Source of the DNA: Amborella trichopoda
Taxonomy: Eukaryota; Streptophyta; Magnoliopsida; Amborellales; Amborellaceae
Reading direction: 5' to 3'
DNA length: 64,000 nucleotides
Assembly: GCF_000471905.2 (NCBI RefSeq)
Contig: NW_006499973.1
Coordinates: forward strand, 5,519,213 to 5,583,212
Position numbers and translations under genes: made by a program. Under the pieces are notes generated by a model. That model did no database searches and had not been told where the DNA came from. It saw only the letters and a program-made list of their open reading frames with translations. Positions 35,733 through 46,022 of the stretch are shown here, piece after piece; position 1 is the first letter of the stretch; the number at the start of each line of letters is the position of its first letter.

Positions 35733-36739
35733 TCACGCCCTTCCCCCACAGTCGTTTGCTTTTCAAAAAATCTCTCTCTCTCTCTAGCACTTAGCGTGGA
35801 GTACAACGGCTGACTGGAGAAAAGGTGACGTGCGTGTGAGGCTTTAAGAGCGAAGCGGTTGTGGAGGGAGCAAGGGGCGTTGGGAGAACTGCGCGAGGGA
35901 GGCTGGGAGTACCGTGGCCATTTGGTAAGTGGATCTGTGCCTTGAGATTTTCATGGCGTGTGCCATATGCCGAATAAGAAAATGGTAGATTAAAATGCAA
36001 GGACGTAGAACTGCATGAAAAATGAAAAGAATGAACATTTATTCATTTTAATGAGCTTGGAAGGATTATAAAGGAAATATTCTTGTCAAACTTGTTAATT
36101 CAACTTGTAAATGGTTAGTGATATGGTAATAGCATGGGAATGCATGTGGGGAAGGAAATTTCAGCAACTGTGACTACTTTTTTTGATGCGCTTTTGATCT
36201 GGTAAACGATGTCCAAACGTCCTCAAATTGCCACTGTTGGAAAGCTCTATGAATAGACTTAAATTTTCATGTTTTGAGATTTTTGAAATTTCTTATGAAT
36301 TTTGTGTTAAGCTCTAAAATGAATGAACAAGTCACTGTTCAATGTTTTCCATCCAGTATTACTTGTTTGGGCCAAACCTGCAATCTTACAAATGAGGCCC
36401 GATGTCCCCAATAAGTGAGGCATTTAACCTTCTCATTTAGCTCATGATAAATGATGAGCATGAATGTTATATGATAATTATGCATGTGCCACGAATAATG
36501 CGGATGACGATTCGCCACAATGTGTCCTGTGAGAAAGTGATAATTGCAATATTAATGTGATATCTTCATGATGAAGGTTTCATGATAAGTACCAAAATTC
36601 CATTGATGATGTCCGTGTGTAAACGTTATGTTACGATTCATGTAATGATTCGTGTTAATTGCCATACTGTTATATGATGAGAACGTGGTTCATCTGTTAT
36701 GCGGCATTGAATTGGCATGAATGAATTGAATGCTCAATG

Positions 36740-37060
36740 ATGGCCACTACTGGTAGTGGGTATTGTACTGTTACATTTATGATAATGGATGGCTACTGTT
36801 TATATTAATATTGATCACTATGTGGTGGGACACTCACCAGTAGTGGATATTATTAGGATATTGTGATGAATGGCCATTACTTATATTGACATTGACCACT
36901 ACGTGGTGGGACACTAACCGATAGTGGATATTGTTATGATATTGTGATGAATAGCCATTGCTTATATTGATATTGACCATTATGTGGTGGGACACTCACC
37001 GGTAGTAGATACTGTTATGATATCATGTGCTACGCGATGGGACACTCATCGATAGCAAGG
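36740..37060 (+). repeat. ~80-bp tandem array, B 3' LTR
   Basis: Three to four units with 'gtggtgggacactcaccggt', as in the 5' LTR. Confidence 0.78.
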
Positions 37061-38049
37061 AAGGTGATGCTGACATATGCCCTAACCTGCATAATGATAG
37101 AAACGGTTTAAGGGAGAGGATAGAGGGCAGCACTCTAGATTCACGAAGTAAAATGAAATGATTGATACCTTGCAAGGTAAGGGCCTATCAAACCCCCAAT
37201 GCGCGCTGGGGACCATGTGCATGTGTTGAGGGTATTACGAAGTCGATAAACCCACTTGTAATTTTTAGAAGTGCTAAGCAGCAGGGTTGGCTTGGCCAGA
37301 TGGATAGGACTTCTTCTAGTAGGAGTAGGTGAACTAGGGAGTGAGCATGTAATGGGTAAATTGTGATTGTGATTACTTATAACAAGAATGACTATGTGAT
37401 ATGTCTATAATGGATGCACTGTCATTTGGATACCATGTCTATTAATGCACTGTTACTTGGATATCATGTTTATAATTGATGTACTGACCTGATGACCAAT
37501 ATACATGACCACTGCACTGCGACTTATTATGATCAAATAAGTTGTTCAAATAAATTGTTTATTTATCTTGAATAGATTTGTTACCAATGCATAACACTAG
37601 GTCTTCTTACTGACCTTTAGAGCTCATTCCATTATCTTTCCTCCCTGTAGATTGAGAGTAGCAGGTTCGAAGTTCGGAGCTCGAGTTGCAGCCAAGGATC
37701 ATGGTGGCCCCTCTGAGGAGGAGTTTCAGATCTTGCAGGTTGTCGGGCCCTTAGCCCTGATTGTACTATTTTGTTTAAAATTATGTAACTTTGGGCTTGA
37801 AGCCCTGAACTCTGTTGTACTACTTTTGGGATGTAATGTGATGCATTATCGTTTTTTAGAGAATGGTTTCGTTAAGATTTAAATTCTTGATTTATGAAAG
37901 CTTTTACTTTCCTTGGTTAGCTTGATTACCGAGAAAAAGGTGTTGAGTTTACTCTTACCTGAGAGATAGACGCTACTTTGGGGTCACAAACCAACGTCTA
38001 GTCACTCTCCATCATGGAAGGTACGGTGGTTGGGGACGGGGTCGTGATA

Positions 38050-40196
38050 GGTAGGGGCAAAGTGTTTCCTTTTCTTCCCTCTTGCGGGAGGAGGAGCAGC
38101 CGCTGCAGAACTCCCTCCTTGAATAGGTCCCGCAAATGAGGACCACTCCCAATCAATGCGTTCAAGTCGTGGACTGGATGCCCCTCATGACCTGGGACCT
38201 TTCGGCCCTCCTTCCATTCCAAGATAGAGTCGAGTTTATTAAAGATGCTCCCTGTCTTCTTCTTCATGGCAAGAAATTGCGGCGAAGTGTCGTCAGCTGC
38301 TATCACTGGAGGGACCCCAATAGTCTACCAATTCCATGGGTACCCCAAGTCAATAACCTTACCAAGAGTGGGAGCATTGACAATCCTCCTCTGTCTAACC
38401 TCTTGATGCCAATTGTCGTTTTCCCCTTTCCGAGGGTGATTAGTATCCCCGTAGCCCGAGCTAGTAAGCCTCCACTAGCGTGCAGAGGCCTCAGTTACCT
38501 GGACCCTTATGCCAAAATGGGGAAGCACATACTTGCTTATCTTTATCGCCTCCAATCAGGTGGACCATGCGGTCCATACATGCTCTGGTAACCACAATTC
38601 TCGAAGAGTCGCAAGCTTTTCCTTCTTCCCAGTGTTAACTCTACCGCCGCGTTTCTTGAAAAACAAGAGAAAGGATAGCTCTGATGAAGCCCATGTTGAC
38701 AAGCAAAGCGACGAGGGAAGTACCCTTCCAGTCTAGCACAGTTCGGGGTCCGATAGGGCAAAAGCCCCCATCTAACACTCAACATGAACATGAGATCCAT
38801 GATAGTCATTGGATCACCATCCAAGTCCTTCCCTAGTTCATCAACGAAAGCACGATCGGTAAAGCTCCTGACCAGAAATGGGACCCGCCGCATATTTGAG
38901 GAGTCATGCCCGAACAACCTTCGTGCTTCCCTTGGGCTATGATAGATAGCCTTTTAACCAACAATTCTCATAAAAAAGGGGCATATGTTTTCCACCGAGC
39001 CCTGACTCCCGACATAAGTAGAAGGGAAATAGGCCCCTAGCCACCCATACACATAAGGAATGGGGAATGGACTCTTAAAATCTCTAGGAAATGCTTCTCC
39101 CCCAATAAAGCCATTTCTACCCTCTTTCCCTTTATAGGCCTTCCCCCTGGAGATAGCTCCCAGTCCATGGTAGATATTGCATAAGACTGGTTGAGCGAGA
39201 GCATATTGGCGTCCCCTCGCCAGATCACAAGCCACATAGAGAGTGCCTGGTCGGATGTCATCTGCCCCTCCGGGAATAACAAATTTTCATAAAAATAAAG
39301 CCAGGTAATTGACCAAGAAGACAAAGTTGTCACTAGTCTCAGGTTGATAGATGAGAGGCGTCTCTTTAGCAACTGCCATCCCCTTCTTCCTTGAAGAGCC
39401 TCGATCATCCTCGGTAATCCCCGCAAAATAATTTCACCCATTCGGTGAAGGTTACCCGACTGTTGCTAGACTTGGAATGAAGCAACTAGTATATCTCAAA
39501 AGTCTCCTGAAGACTGGCAGGCAGTTCCTCGCCTCCTAGGTGAGAACCTCCAAAGATGACCGAGTTTTGGGGCACAAATTCGTCATACATGGCCCCGATC
39601 AGTGGAAGTTCACCAATAAAATGAAGGTCCAATAAAGAGATCCCTGCTTCCCCATACCCAAGGAGCCAACTATTGCTAACATGACGCCATTTTTCAAACA
39701 GTACCTTGACAGTATTGGAGCACCGGTCATAATAGCTAGCTGAACACTGAACTGCCACTAGCAAAGAAGCACGATCAAGAATTTCTCTTAATGTTTCCAG
39801 CACTTGGATCGTCCAGGAAGAATATCCTTTCAAATATTGATGCTCCCCTTGCACTCGGAGACCAGACAAAGACTACATCATCCCTTGGGTCTTCACCTTT
39901 CTCTTCCCCAAAGTGGGTAGATTGGCATTGGGGGCCACATTCTTGTGCATACAATGAAGGAGTGCCACCCCTTCTTCAATACTAGCATTACTATCATCAT
40001 CCTACCAGAATTCAAAGCGAATAGGGTCGGTAACAAATGTGATGCTGAGAGGTCACTCTGGCTTGCACAATGCATTAATCATCAAAATAAGGTCACCCCT
40101 CACTAGACTCTCACCAGTAAATTCACTGGTGCCGACCTCTGCTCCTCTTGGAAGGTTCTTTACATTAGGGATACTGTGAGAGGGCCTGGTCATCTT
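38050..40196 (-). pseudogene. PMD-like (plant mobile domain) ORF, antisense in A5
   Basis: Minus-strand pieces lie in a consistent order from a start near 40196 ('MTRPSHSIPNVKN') down to about 38050. 'LLVAVQCSASYYDRCSNTVK' with 'GEAGISLLDLHFIGELPLIG' and 'AMYDEFVP' (39540-39760) fits the aminotransferase-like plant mobile domain pattern ('...sYd...l...W....T....gE..isL.Dl..i.GLPi.G..YDe'). The piece at 39037-39441 ('TWLYFYENLLFPEGQMTSDQ') looks like its continuation. PMD genes are known as host proteins (MAIL1/MAIN) and as passengers of plant transposons. It lies antisense to the element, between pol and the 3' LTR. Decayed, about five or more interruptions. Confidence 0.55.
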
Positions 40197-40242
40197 ATCA
40201 AGGTTAAGGACTCACTCCCTTACGAAAAATCACTGAGGCACA

Positions 40243-42179
40243 TGATAGTGCTGGCTTTGTTTCTCAAAAATCCTAGTGCCGACTGTGTTTGCTGATATCA
40301 GCACCGGTTGGGTAACAAAATACCAGTACCGACTGTGTGTTCCAAATACCAGCATCGGTTGTGTTCACTAAGCGCCTAGTGTTGACTACATTAGTTGATA
40401 CCTGTGTCGATTGGGTTCATTGATACCAGCACTAACTGGGTTCGCAACTACCAGTACTGACTGTGAGCCCGAAATACCAGTGCCAGCTGAGTTCATCAAC
40501 ACCTAACGCTGACTGAGTTAGTCAACACCTAACACCAGCTGTGTTTTCAAAATACTATTGTCGCTTATGTTCAAATCTCCTGCACGTGCCACAAATCCTG
40601 CATGTATCACCTCGAGCCTCGCTGCGCTGCCTGAGAACTGCCACCACGACGTGGCCTGACGCACGTCTTCACACGTATGAACAGACAATTGTTTTCCTCC
40701 CGCGACCGTTCGTCTCCAGGTAACTATTTTCCTCCTCATGACCTCTCACGTTCTCACCGGAAATTCAATTTTCCCATCCAAAAAATCACTGGGAAACCTT
40801 TCCACTTCCTGTGTTTTGCCAAAAAATTACAAAAAAACCAGCGAAAAACACTGGAAAACCCTCTACTACCACTTCCCCCTCTCCTTCCCGACACCAGAAA
40901 CCACTTTCACTCACCGAAAAATTGCAGAAAAAACCAGCGGAAGTTCTCAAGCAGCTCTCTACTGCAAATTTCATCCTTTCTCGCCTTCCCTAGTAGCTCA
41001 AATACCACGGTCGAAAATCTGGCAAACTCTGACAAAACTCTTTGCTTCCTAACTCCAGTGACAGGTACCCTTGCGAAAGCCCCCTGTGTTCCCTTGACGG
41101 TGTTCTACCCTCTCAACTATGATCTGCTTGCCGGCAAATTCCTGAAGACACCCCGTAAAATATTATTACCGAAGTTCTCGCCGGGAACTCTCCCACCCTC
41201 ACTGTTAAAAAAAGACCTAGTTGTTTTTACCCTTGGTGAAACAATAAGAATGGGGATTTACCCCTTTATATAAGCGAAGTTTTCATGAAGTGTCCCCCAC
41301 AATCCAATAATATTAGTCACGTCCTTGAAGGCCAAATGATGGTGGGTTGGATCGGGTTGGGCTCAGGCCTGAGGCCCAAATGACAGTCTACCCCCGACCA
41401 TAAAAACTCAAAGACCAAGATCGGGTTAGGCTTGGGCTGGAGGCCCGAACACTAGCCCGTGACCAACACCGATTGTGTTCTTAAAGAATCAGCACCGACT
41501 GTGTTTTAAATGATTTAGCAACAGCCTCACTCTAATTGATCTAGCGCCAGCTGTGTTCTTCTATGACTAGTACCGCTTGTGTTCCCAAGTTTGTTGTTGC
41601 GTAACACTGTGTCAATGCCCATTGTCATGGGTGTCACACTCTTCAAGCTAGCGCCACGCATGTTCTAGTGTCGCGTGTGCCATAACCTGGTCATCACTGT
41701 GTATGACCTACCACTATCCCTAGTGGAGTAGCACTCAGATTGTGACTCACGACCGTTCCACCCAGGTTATGGCTTGTTAATCCCAATAGTGTCGAGAGCA
41801 GGCCACTGTCCCTCATCCCTATTAGGAGCTGTACTCTTACTACAGTCTATTATCACCCAATGGAGTTAAGGTCATTCTTACCCCTTCAGTCCTCCCCAGA
41901 AGGTCTCTTCACACCTAGCTACCTTACTCTAAGGAGTGCAATTACCTCCCATAAACTTATGGAGTCCAATTATTCACCCCAGAGAGTCATACTTGTCCCC
42001 TAAACCCAGTGTAGTTTGCTTCCGCATGCCATCCCTCGTCGAGCCATCATCTCCATTTGAACCCCCTGCTTGTTTATGACCTTAACCAGTTTATCCTCAG
42101 GGAGTCAAATTGTTATTCTCCATGAAGTTTCACCTACACAATGACCCACATAATGGTCCGCACTGCATGACCTTAAACT
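40243..42179 (+). repeat. LTR fragment of A5
   Basis: The start is taken as 'tgatagtgctggc', about 45 bp upstream of the first motif copies; the exact edge is uncertain. 40270-40560 carries about ten 'agcaccgactgtgtt'-like motifs. The fragment stops at 42179, where LTR C1 begins, inside the equivalent of the 31-bp array ('gcatgaccttaaact'). The downstream remainder was not found in the window. Confidence 0.65.
40270..40560 (+). repeat. GC-rich short motif block, A5 LTR
   Basis: About ten copies of 'taccagcaccggttg' or 'cagtgccgactgtgtt' at 25-40 bp steps. The form with trailing 'tgtgtt' matches the block in LTR C2 (60090-60490). Confidence 0.7.
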
Positions 42180-43034
42180 TGTGATGACCCAAACGTTTCC
42201 CGGCTGTGAAGAGAAGAAAGTTCCAACGCCGGCTTAGTTGTGGTCAGCACCGACTGATTTGTGTGCAGTGCTAACTATGAAGAGGTGAAAGTGCCAGAAA
42301 CGGTTGGGTTGTGTGTAGCGCCTACTGTGAAGAGGAGAAAGTGTCAGCGTTAGCTATGAAGAGGAGAAAGTGTCAGCGTCGACTGGGTTGTGTGCAGCGC
42401 CTATCTTGTAGAGAGCTTAGCACCAGCTGTGTAGATGCAGTGTCGACTTTCTCTGACATGCATGAGTTGAGTATGCCACTTGTTAGATGCCCACTGATGT
42501 GAGTGCCACTTGTCTAGAGTTCAAGTCTTTTGATGACACTTCGACCACCACCCCAAAAATAGAGTACTTAAGCTTCTTCTCTCACCTACTCCACTCATTC
42601 TTACTTCATCCCTCTCTCTCTCTAAGACACAAGGTTAGAAGAAGTGATTGTTGGTGGGCAGCCATTGTTGGGCGGGTGAGAGTTGTCAAAAGAGGAGTGG
42701 AGAGGGCACCATTGTTATTCAAGTAAGTGGATCCATCACCATTGTATGGTAGTCGTAAGGATGCATGAGAAATGAGCAAGGAAAGTATATGTGATGTAGA
42801 AAATCCTTACGCCTTTTTCATTGAAATTTGGGGGTTTTGTTCTATAATGAAAGTGGATGCTAAGATTGAATGTATGATTCCTAAATTATGTGAGAAATTC
42901 ATGTTATGTGTGTACATTGTGAGATAGTGGTTGTTATCAGGTTTCTCACCATGAAATGAAGGCCACGAAATGTGTTATTGAGATATGTATATGCCACTAT
43001 GAAATTCCAGGAATATGTGTGTTCTTGAAAGATA
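42180..43034 (+). repeat. Family C LTR copy C1 (3' truncated)
   Basis: It starts 'TGTGATGACCCAAAC' then 'TTTCCCGGC', matching the start of C2 ('TGTGACAACTCAAAC' then 'TTTTCCCGGC'). A block of GC-rich motifs with 'gttgtgtgcagcgcc' follows at 42230-42450, then 'gtgccacttgtc', a CT-rich stretch near 42600 and an AT-rich part. It ends near 43034, where an LTR stub of element E begins. The boundary is approximate. Confidence 0.65.
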
Positions 43035-43131
43035 GGCTATGGGAACTATGAATTTTGGGTTTACTAGGATAATGTGGTCCTAAAGGTTCAGAAACCACAG
43101 AATTTGCCAGATTAAAAATGGGGTGTCTACA
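43035..43131 (-). repeat. 3' LTR stub of E
   Basis: Read on the minus strand from 43131: TGTAGACACCCC, 'ttaatctggcaaattctgtg', 'aggaccacattatcctagta'. This is about 85% identical to 46023-46095 on the plus strand. Similarity fades beyond about 75 bp, so the left edge is a guess. Confidence 0.6.
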
Positions 43132-43146
43132 GTTGCCCTTCTTCGG
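43132..43146 (-). other. Polypurine tract of E
   Basis: The minus strand reads CCGAAGAAGGGCAAC immediately before TGTAGACACC, which is the expected place and base composition for a PPT. Confidence 0.6.
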
Positions 43147-43640
43147 CACTCCTTGTCCTCCGAGGGACAAGTGAGTGGCAAAGAAGTAGACAATTTGGTG
43201 TTCCCTATCCTTCGAGGGGCAGGTGAACGTCAAGGTTAATGCAAGACATTTTAAATTTCTTCATGAGGTCACGTGGTTAGAGGGTACACCAACTAATCCC
43301 TTCAAGTCATTGTGCTCACCGAGCTCACCCACCTAGGGCTTTTTTATCCTAGGGTTTTCGGCGTGAGATGTCGCGACAACGTGGTAATCATCATATACGG
43401 GTGTCCGAGCTCCTTTGTTTTAAAAGACATTTTATAAATTTTAAAGATAGGGGATGAAATAGAACCCTGAGCAAGGACATGTATGATTTTAACAATGAAA
43501 TTAAAGTTTTTGAAAACACAAGACATTTAGTGAAATTTTTTGAAAAGGAAAAGATATTTCAAAAAACAAGGTTGGTTAGCAGTTTTAACTCCTGCAAACA
43601 TAGAGCCCTATAAGCAGTTTAGCGTCATGCAGCGATGGAC
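43147..43640 (-). other. 3' non-coding region of E next to the PPT
   Basis: No coding pattern is visible. 'ttcgaggg(g/a)acaagtgag' and 'ttcgaggggcaggtgaacgt' repeat once (43157 and 43209), suggesting a partly duplicated tail. Confidence 0.4.
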
Positions 43641-44110
43641 CATACACCCAACCCTTTTATGTCAATACATGGATAGATGGAATAAACCCAACCCTTTTAC
43701 GTCATATGGGGATAGACGAAGTACACCTGGCCCTTTTATGTCATACAAGGATAGACGGAATATACCCGACCCTTTTACGTCATATGGTGATAGACAGTAC
43801 CTGCCTCGGCTCTTTTACGTCTCATGAGTTTGACGTTTTTCCATTGAACAGGGTGGTTGTGCCCTAGATACACCCAACCTTTTGTGCCATATGGGGCTAG
43901 ATGGTACCTGCCTCAGCCTTTTACGTTGCATGAGTTTGACAATTTTCCATTGAATAGAGTGGTTGTGCCTTGGGTACACCTGATCTTTTGCATCATACGG
44001 GGCTAGAAAGTACCTGTCTAGGCTCTTTTACGTCACACGAGTTTGACATTTTTTCCTGTCTCGGCTCTTTTATGCCGCACGAGTTTGACGTTTTTCCTTA
44101 ATTGGACTGT
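43640..44110. repeat. Tandem arrays in 3' region of E
   Basis: First come about four units of 'cccttttacgtcatatgggg' plus 'atagacggaatacac' at about 38-40 bp (43640-43810). Then come longer units with 'ggctcttttacgtcgcatga' plus 'gtttgacgtttttccattga' (43800-44100). The 'cttttacgtca' core is common to both sets. Confidence 0.75.
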
Positions 44111-44356
44111 GGTTAGCAATTTAGGCTCATGCCACCGAGGAGCATTTTCTTTTTGATTTTTTTTTTTTAAAATTTAGAAAATTGGTTTTTTTGAAAATTG
44201 ATTAATTTTTTTGAAAACCCTAGTAAAAACACATGGCAAAGCCAAATTTGGTTCCCCGAAGTTCCCAAAATCAAGTGGGGGAATTTTGGGAAAAAAAAAT
44301 TACGATTTTTTTTTTTAATGTATTTTGCTAAAAATAAAGAAAAGCATAGAACTTTT

Positions 44357-44717
44357 AGGTGACACGAGTAGTGTCGTCCACACAGGCTGAGTGACATTAG
44401 GCATGTTGCTCATGTGATTTTTTTCTTTTCTTTTCTTCTTTTTATTTTTATTTTTACTTTTTTATCTGAAAGTTTGCTAGGAGTATTGGATAAAAGGGAA
44501 AAAGGCATAAAATTTGGGCGACACGAGGAGTGTTGCCCTTACAGGCTGGGTGACACTACTCGTGTCGCCCGTACAATTTTTTATTATTATTTATTTATTT
44601 ATTTTGAACATGCTGGGATGAGAGAGGGGACCTTTTTTTCAAAAAAAAAAATGTGGGCGACACGGTTGGTGTCGCCCATGTCGGATACGGCATTGGGCAA
44701 CACCAGGCATGTCGCCT
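44357..44717. repeat. Three ~140-160-bp units each with a pair of 23-nt hairpins
   Basis: The 23-nt near-palindromes have 9-nt arms (GGGCGACAC / GTGTCGCCC) and a 5-nt variable loop. They start at 44357, 44389, 44516, 44548, 44655 and 44695. In the first two pairs the start-to-start distance is exactly 32 bp, with spacers 'acacaggct' and 'ttacaggct'; in the third it is 40 bp. Poly-A/T-rich DNA separates the pairs. Confidence 0.85.
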
Positions 44718-44975
44718 AGACCTCCAACCGCCAAAATCGACATTTATCATTTTTATGGGTTTTAGGGTGATCTAGACCATCTGTTGGCAGAAGTCGATAG
44801 CTACAGGACACGTTTTGGGTCAGATTTCTTTCTTTTTCTTTAAAAATCATCCCCCTTCCCATTCTTCTCTCATCTTTCAAACTCAGTTTTCTTCTTCCCA
44901 TCTTCATCTTCTTCCTTCATCATCATCTTCCCTCAGATCTTTCTGGTTTTTGCTTGCCCTCATCCTTAGGCTTTC

Positions 44976-45780
44976 ATGGCTCCTAAGAAGGACAACACAA
45001 TCTCTAACGGCAAGGGGAAGGTTTTCGAGCAGATTGACAATGGAAGGCAGGAGGAGGCTTCCCCGCTTTTTCCTAGGGTTAGACACTTTCCTGAAGGTCT
45101 GCCCTCCCATATGTCGCAAGGCCTTCGAACTGGTGAAGTCCCTCGACGTGTCAATGACTTTTCCGTCATCAGGCTCTAGTTCAGGGATTGGTTTTTTTTC
45201 GCTCGACAATGGCTCAAGCTTATGGTCTTCTTGGCTTCAGTTTCGATGATAGAAATCTTGAACATGGACTCTTGTCATGTTAACTTTCCACTCCTCGAAG
45301 CTCTTACTGAGAGGTTCAACTATCAAACGAACAACTTCATCCTTCCTACAGGCAAGACGACGCCAACTTTGAAAGAAGTTGTCAGGGTTTCTGGCTTGAG
45401 CTTGGCTGGGATTGCATAACAACCCTCTAATGCCACCGATGATCATTTCATCCTGGTTGCAAGACTGTTGGGGGCTGCCTACTCTTCGCATGGTCTGTGG
45501 GTCGATATGGAGTTGCTGGTTTGAAATCGAGAGCGGTCTCGAACCGCCGAACAGATCCATATTTTTCTTTTTGTGTTGTTAGGATCCATTCATTTTCCAC
45601 GCGGTTGTAAGACAGTTCATAGTTCTCTTGTTCCTTTAGCTCATGTCTTCTGAGAGCGAGCGGGTTACACCATCGTTCCGGCCGTGTTGGCGGGCATCTA
45701 TCGGGGTCTTCATGACCGGGTCATGCGAGGTGACCAATTCATTGAGGGCAGTATCTTGATTTTGCAAGTATAATTTCAAA
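44976..45780 (+). pseudogene. PMD-like ORF, antisense in E
   Basis: It starts 'MAPKKDNTISNGKGK' and continues with 'FPRVRHFPEGLPSHMSQGL'. At about 45265-45415 it reads 'NFPLLEALTERFNYQTNNFI' then 'LPTGKTTPTLKEVVRVSGLS', the plant mobile domain pattern ('W....TntF.lP.GE.TpTL.Dv..l.GL...G'). It continues at about 45420-45780 with 'VPAVLAGIYRGLHDR'. It reads against the element strand, as in A5 and as reported for antisense ORFs in Grande-type elements. A CT-rich, TATA-poor stretch (44830-44950) precedes it and could be its leader. Decayed, about four interruptions. Confidence 0.55.
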
Positions 45781-45904
45781 CTCAATTTTATTTTATTTTT
45801 ACTCTGAAACTCAGTTGTTCTTCTGGTTTTGACCCCTGGATCTCATATTTTTGCAACAGAAATTAATTGGAACAAGCTCGGACTGAACCGGGAATGTCTC
45901 AGTT

Positions 45905-45984
45905 GGGTGACATTGGTGGTGTCTTAGTTGGACGACTCGCCTATGTCGCCCAGTTTGGGCTGGGTGACACTGGTGGTGTTGCCC
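45905..45984. repeat. Three further 23-nt hairpin repeats
   Basis: Copies at 45905-45927, 45929-45951 (both degenerate) and 45962-45984 (good: GGGTGACAC-TGGTG-GTGTTGCCC). The last two start 33 bp apart. They lie just outside the D LTR. Confidence 0.7.
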
Positions 45985-46022
45985 AAACCAATTTGCCCCA
46001 GATTGTTACGGGATCATAGGTT

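Larger units (their letters stand above)
27852..38049 (+). mobile_element. Tekay/Del-type chromovirus B (decayed)
   Basis: Two LTRs (27852-30701 and 35155-38049) flank an initiator-Met PBS, gag, protease, RT, RNase H, integrase, a chromodomain-like tail and a polypurine tract, in the order of a Ty3/Gypsy chromovirus. Long LTRs near 2.9 kb with the iMet PBS and a C-terminal chromodomain fit the Tekay/Del lineage. The LTRs look about 85% identical by eye, so the insertion is old. The reading frames are broken, roughly ten times. The 5' LTR lacks its first ~160 bp; the 3' LTR is whole. Confidence 0.9.
35155..38049 (+). repeat. 3' LTR of B, 2895 bp
   Basis: It runs from TGTAAG (after the PPT) to '...gtcgtgata', the place where the 5' LTR ends in 'gtcatgaca'. 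The 'atcgccgcgagc' block is at 35400-35640, TATATAAA at 35725 and the 80-bp array at 36740-37060. No target duplication can be scored because the left end of the element is missing. Confidence 0.88.
38050..42179 (+). mobile_element. Tat-type A-like element A5, 3' end only (truncated both sides)
   Basis: It consists of a 3' internal segment with an antisense PMD-like ORF (38050-40196) followed by the first ~1.9 kb of an A-like LTR (about 40243-42179). The LTR part shares the promoter-distal blocks of family A: the GC-rich motif block, the 'aaaaccagcgaaaaac' stretch, 'cccctttatataagcg' at about 41250 and the 'cctaccactatccctagtgg' stretch at about 41708. It is clearly diverged from A1 and A3. 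It is cut on the left by element B and on the right by LTR C1. Confidence 0.65.
43035..46022 (-). mobile_element. Tat-type element E, 3' end only, minus strand
   Basis: On the minus strand a purine-rich tract is followed by TGTAGACACCCC..., the start of an LTR that matches the first ~75 bases of the D LTR at 46023. Element E therefore runs right to left, and 43132-46022 is its 3' internal region. The region holds tandem arrays, paired hairpin repeats and an antisense PMD-like ORF. No pol is left. It is truncated at its 5' side where D begins and in its LTR on the left. A DNA transposon with these ends as inverted repeats is the alternative, but the polypurine tract favours an LTR element. Confidence 0.55.

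Noticed and set aside
40677-41273. 198-residue + strand open frame rich in Lys/Pro/Ser
   Set aside because: It lies wholly in the A5 LTR, in a stretch of aligned non-coding LTR sequence in other copies (14640-15130, 58440-57960), where no equivalent frame is kept.
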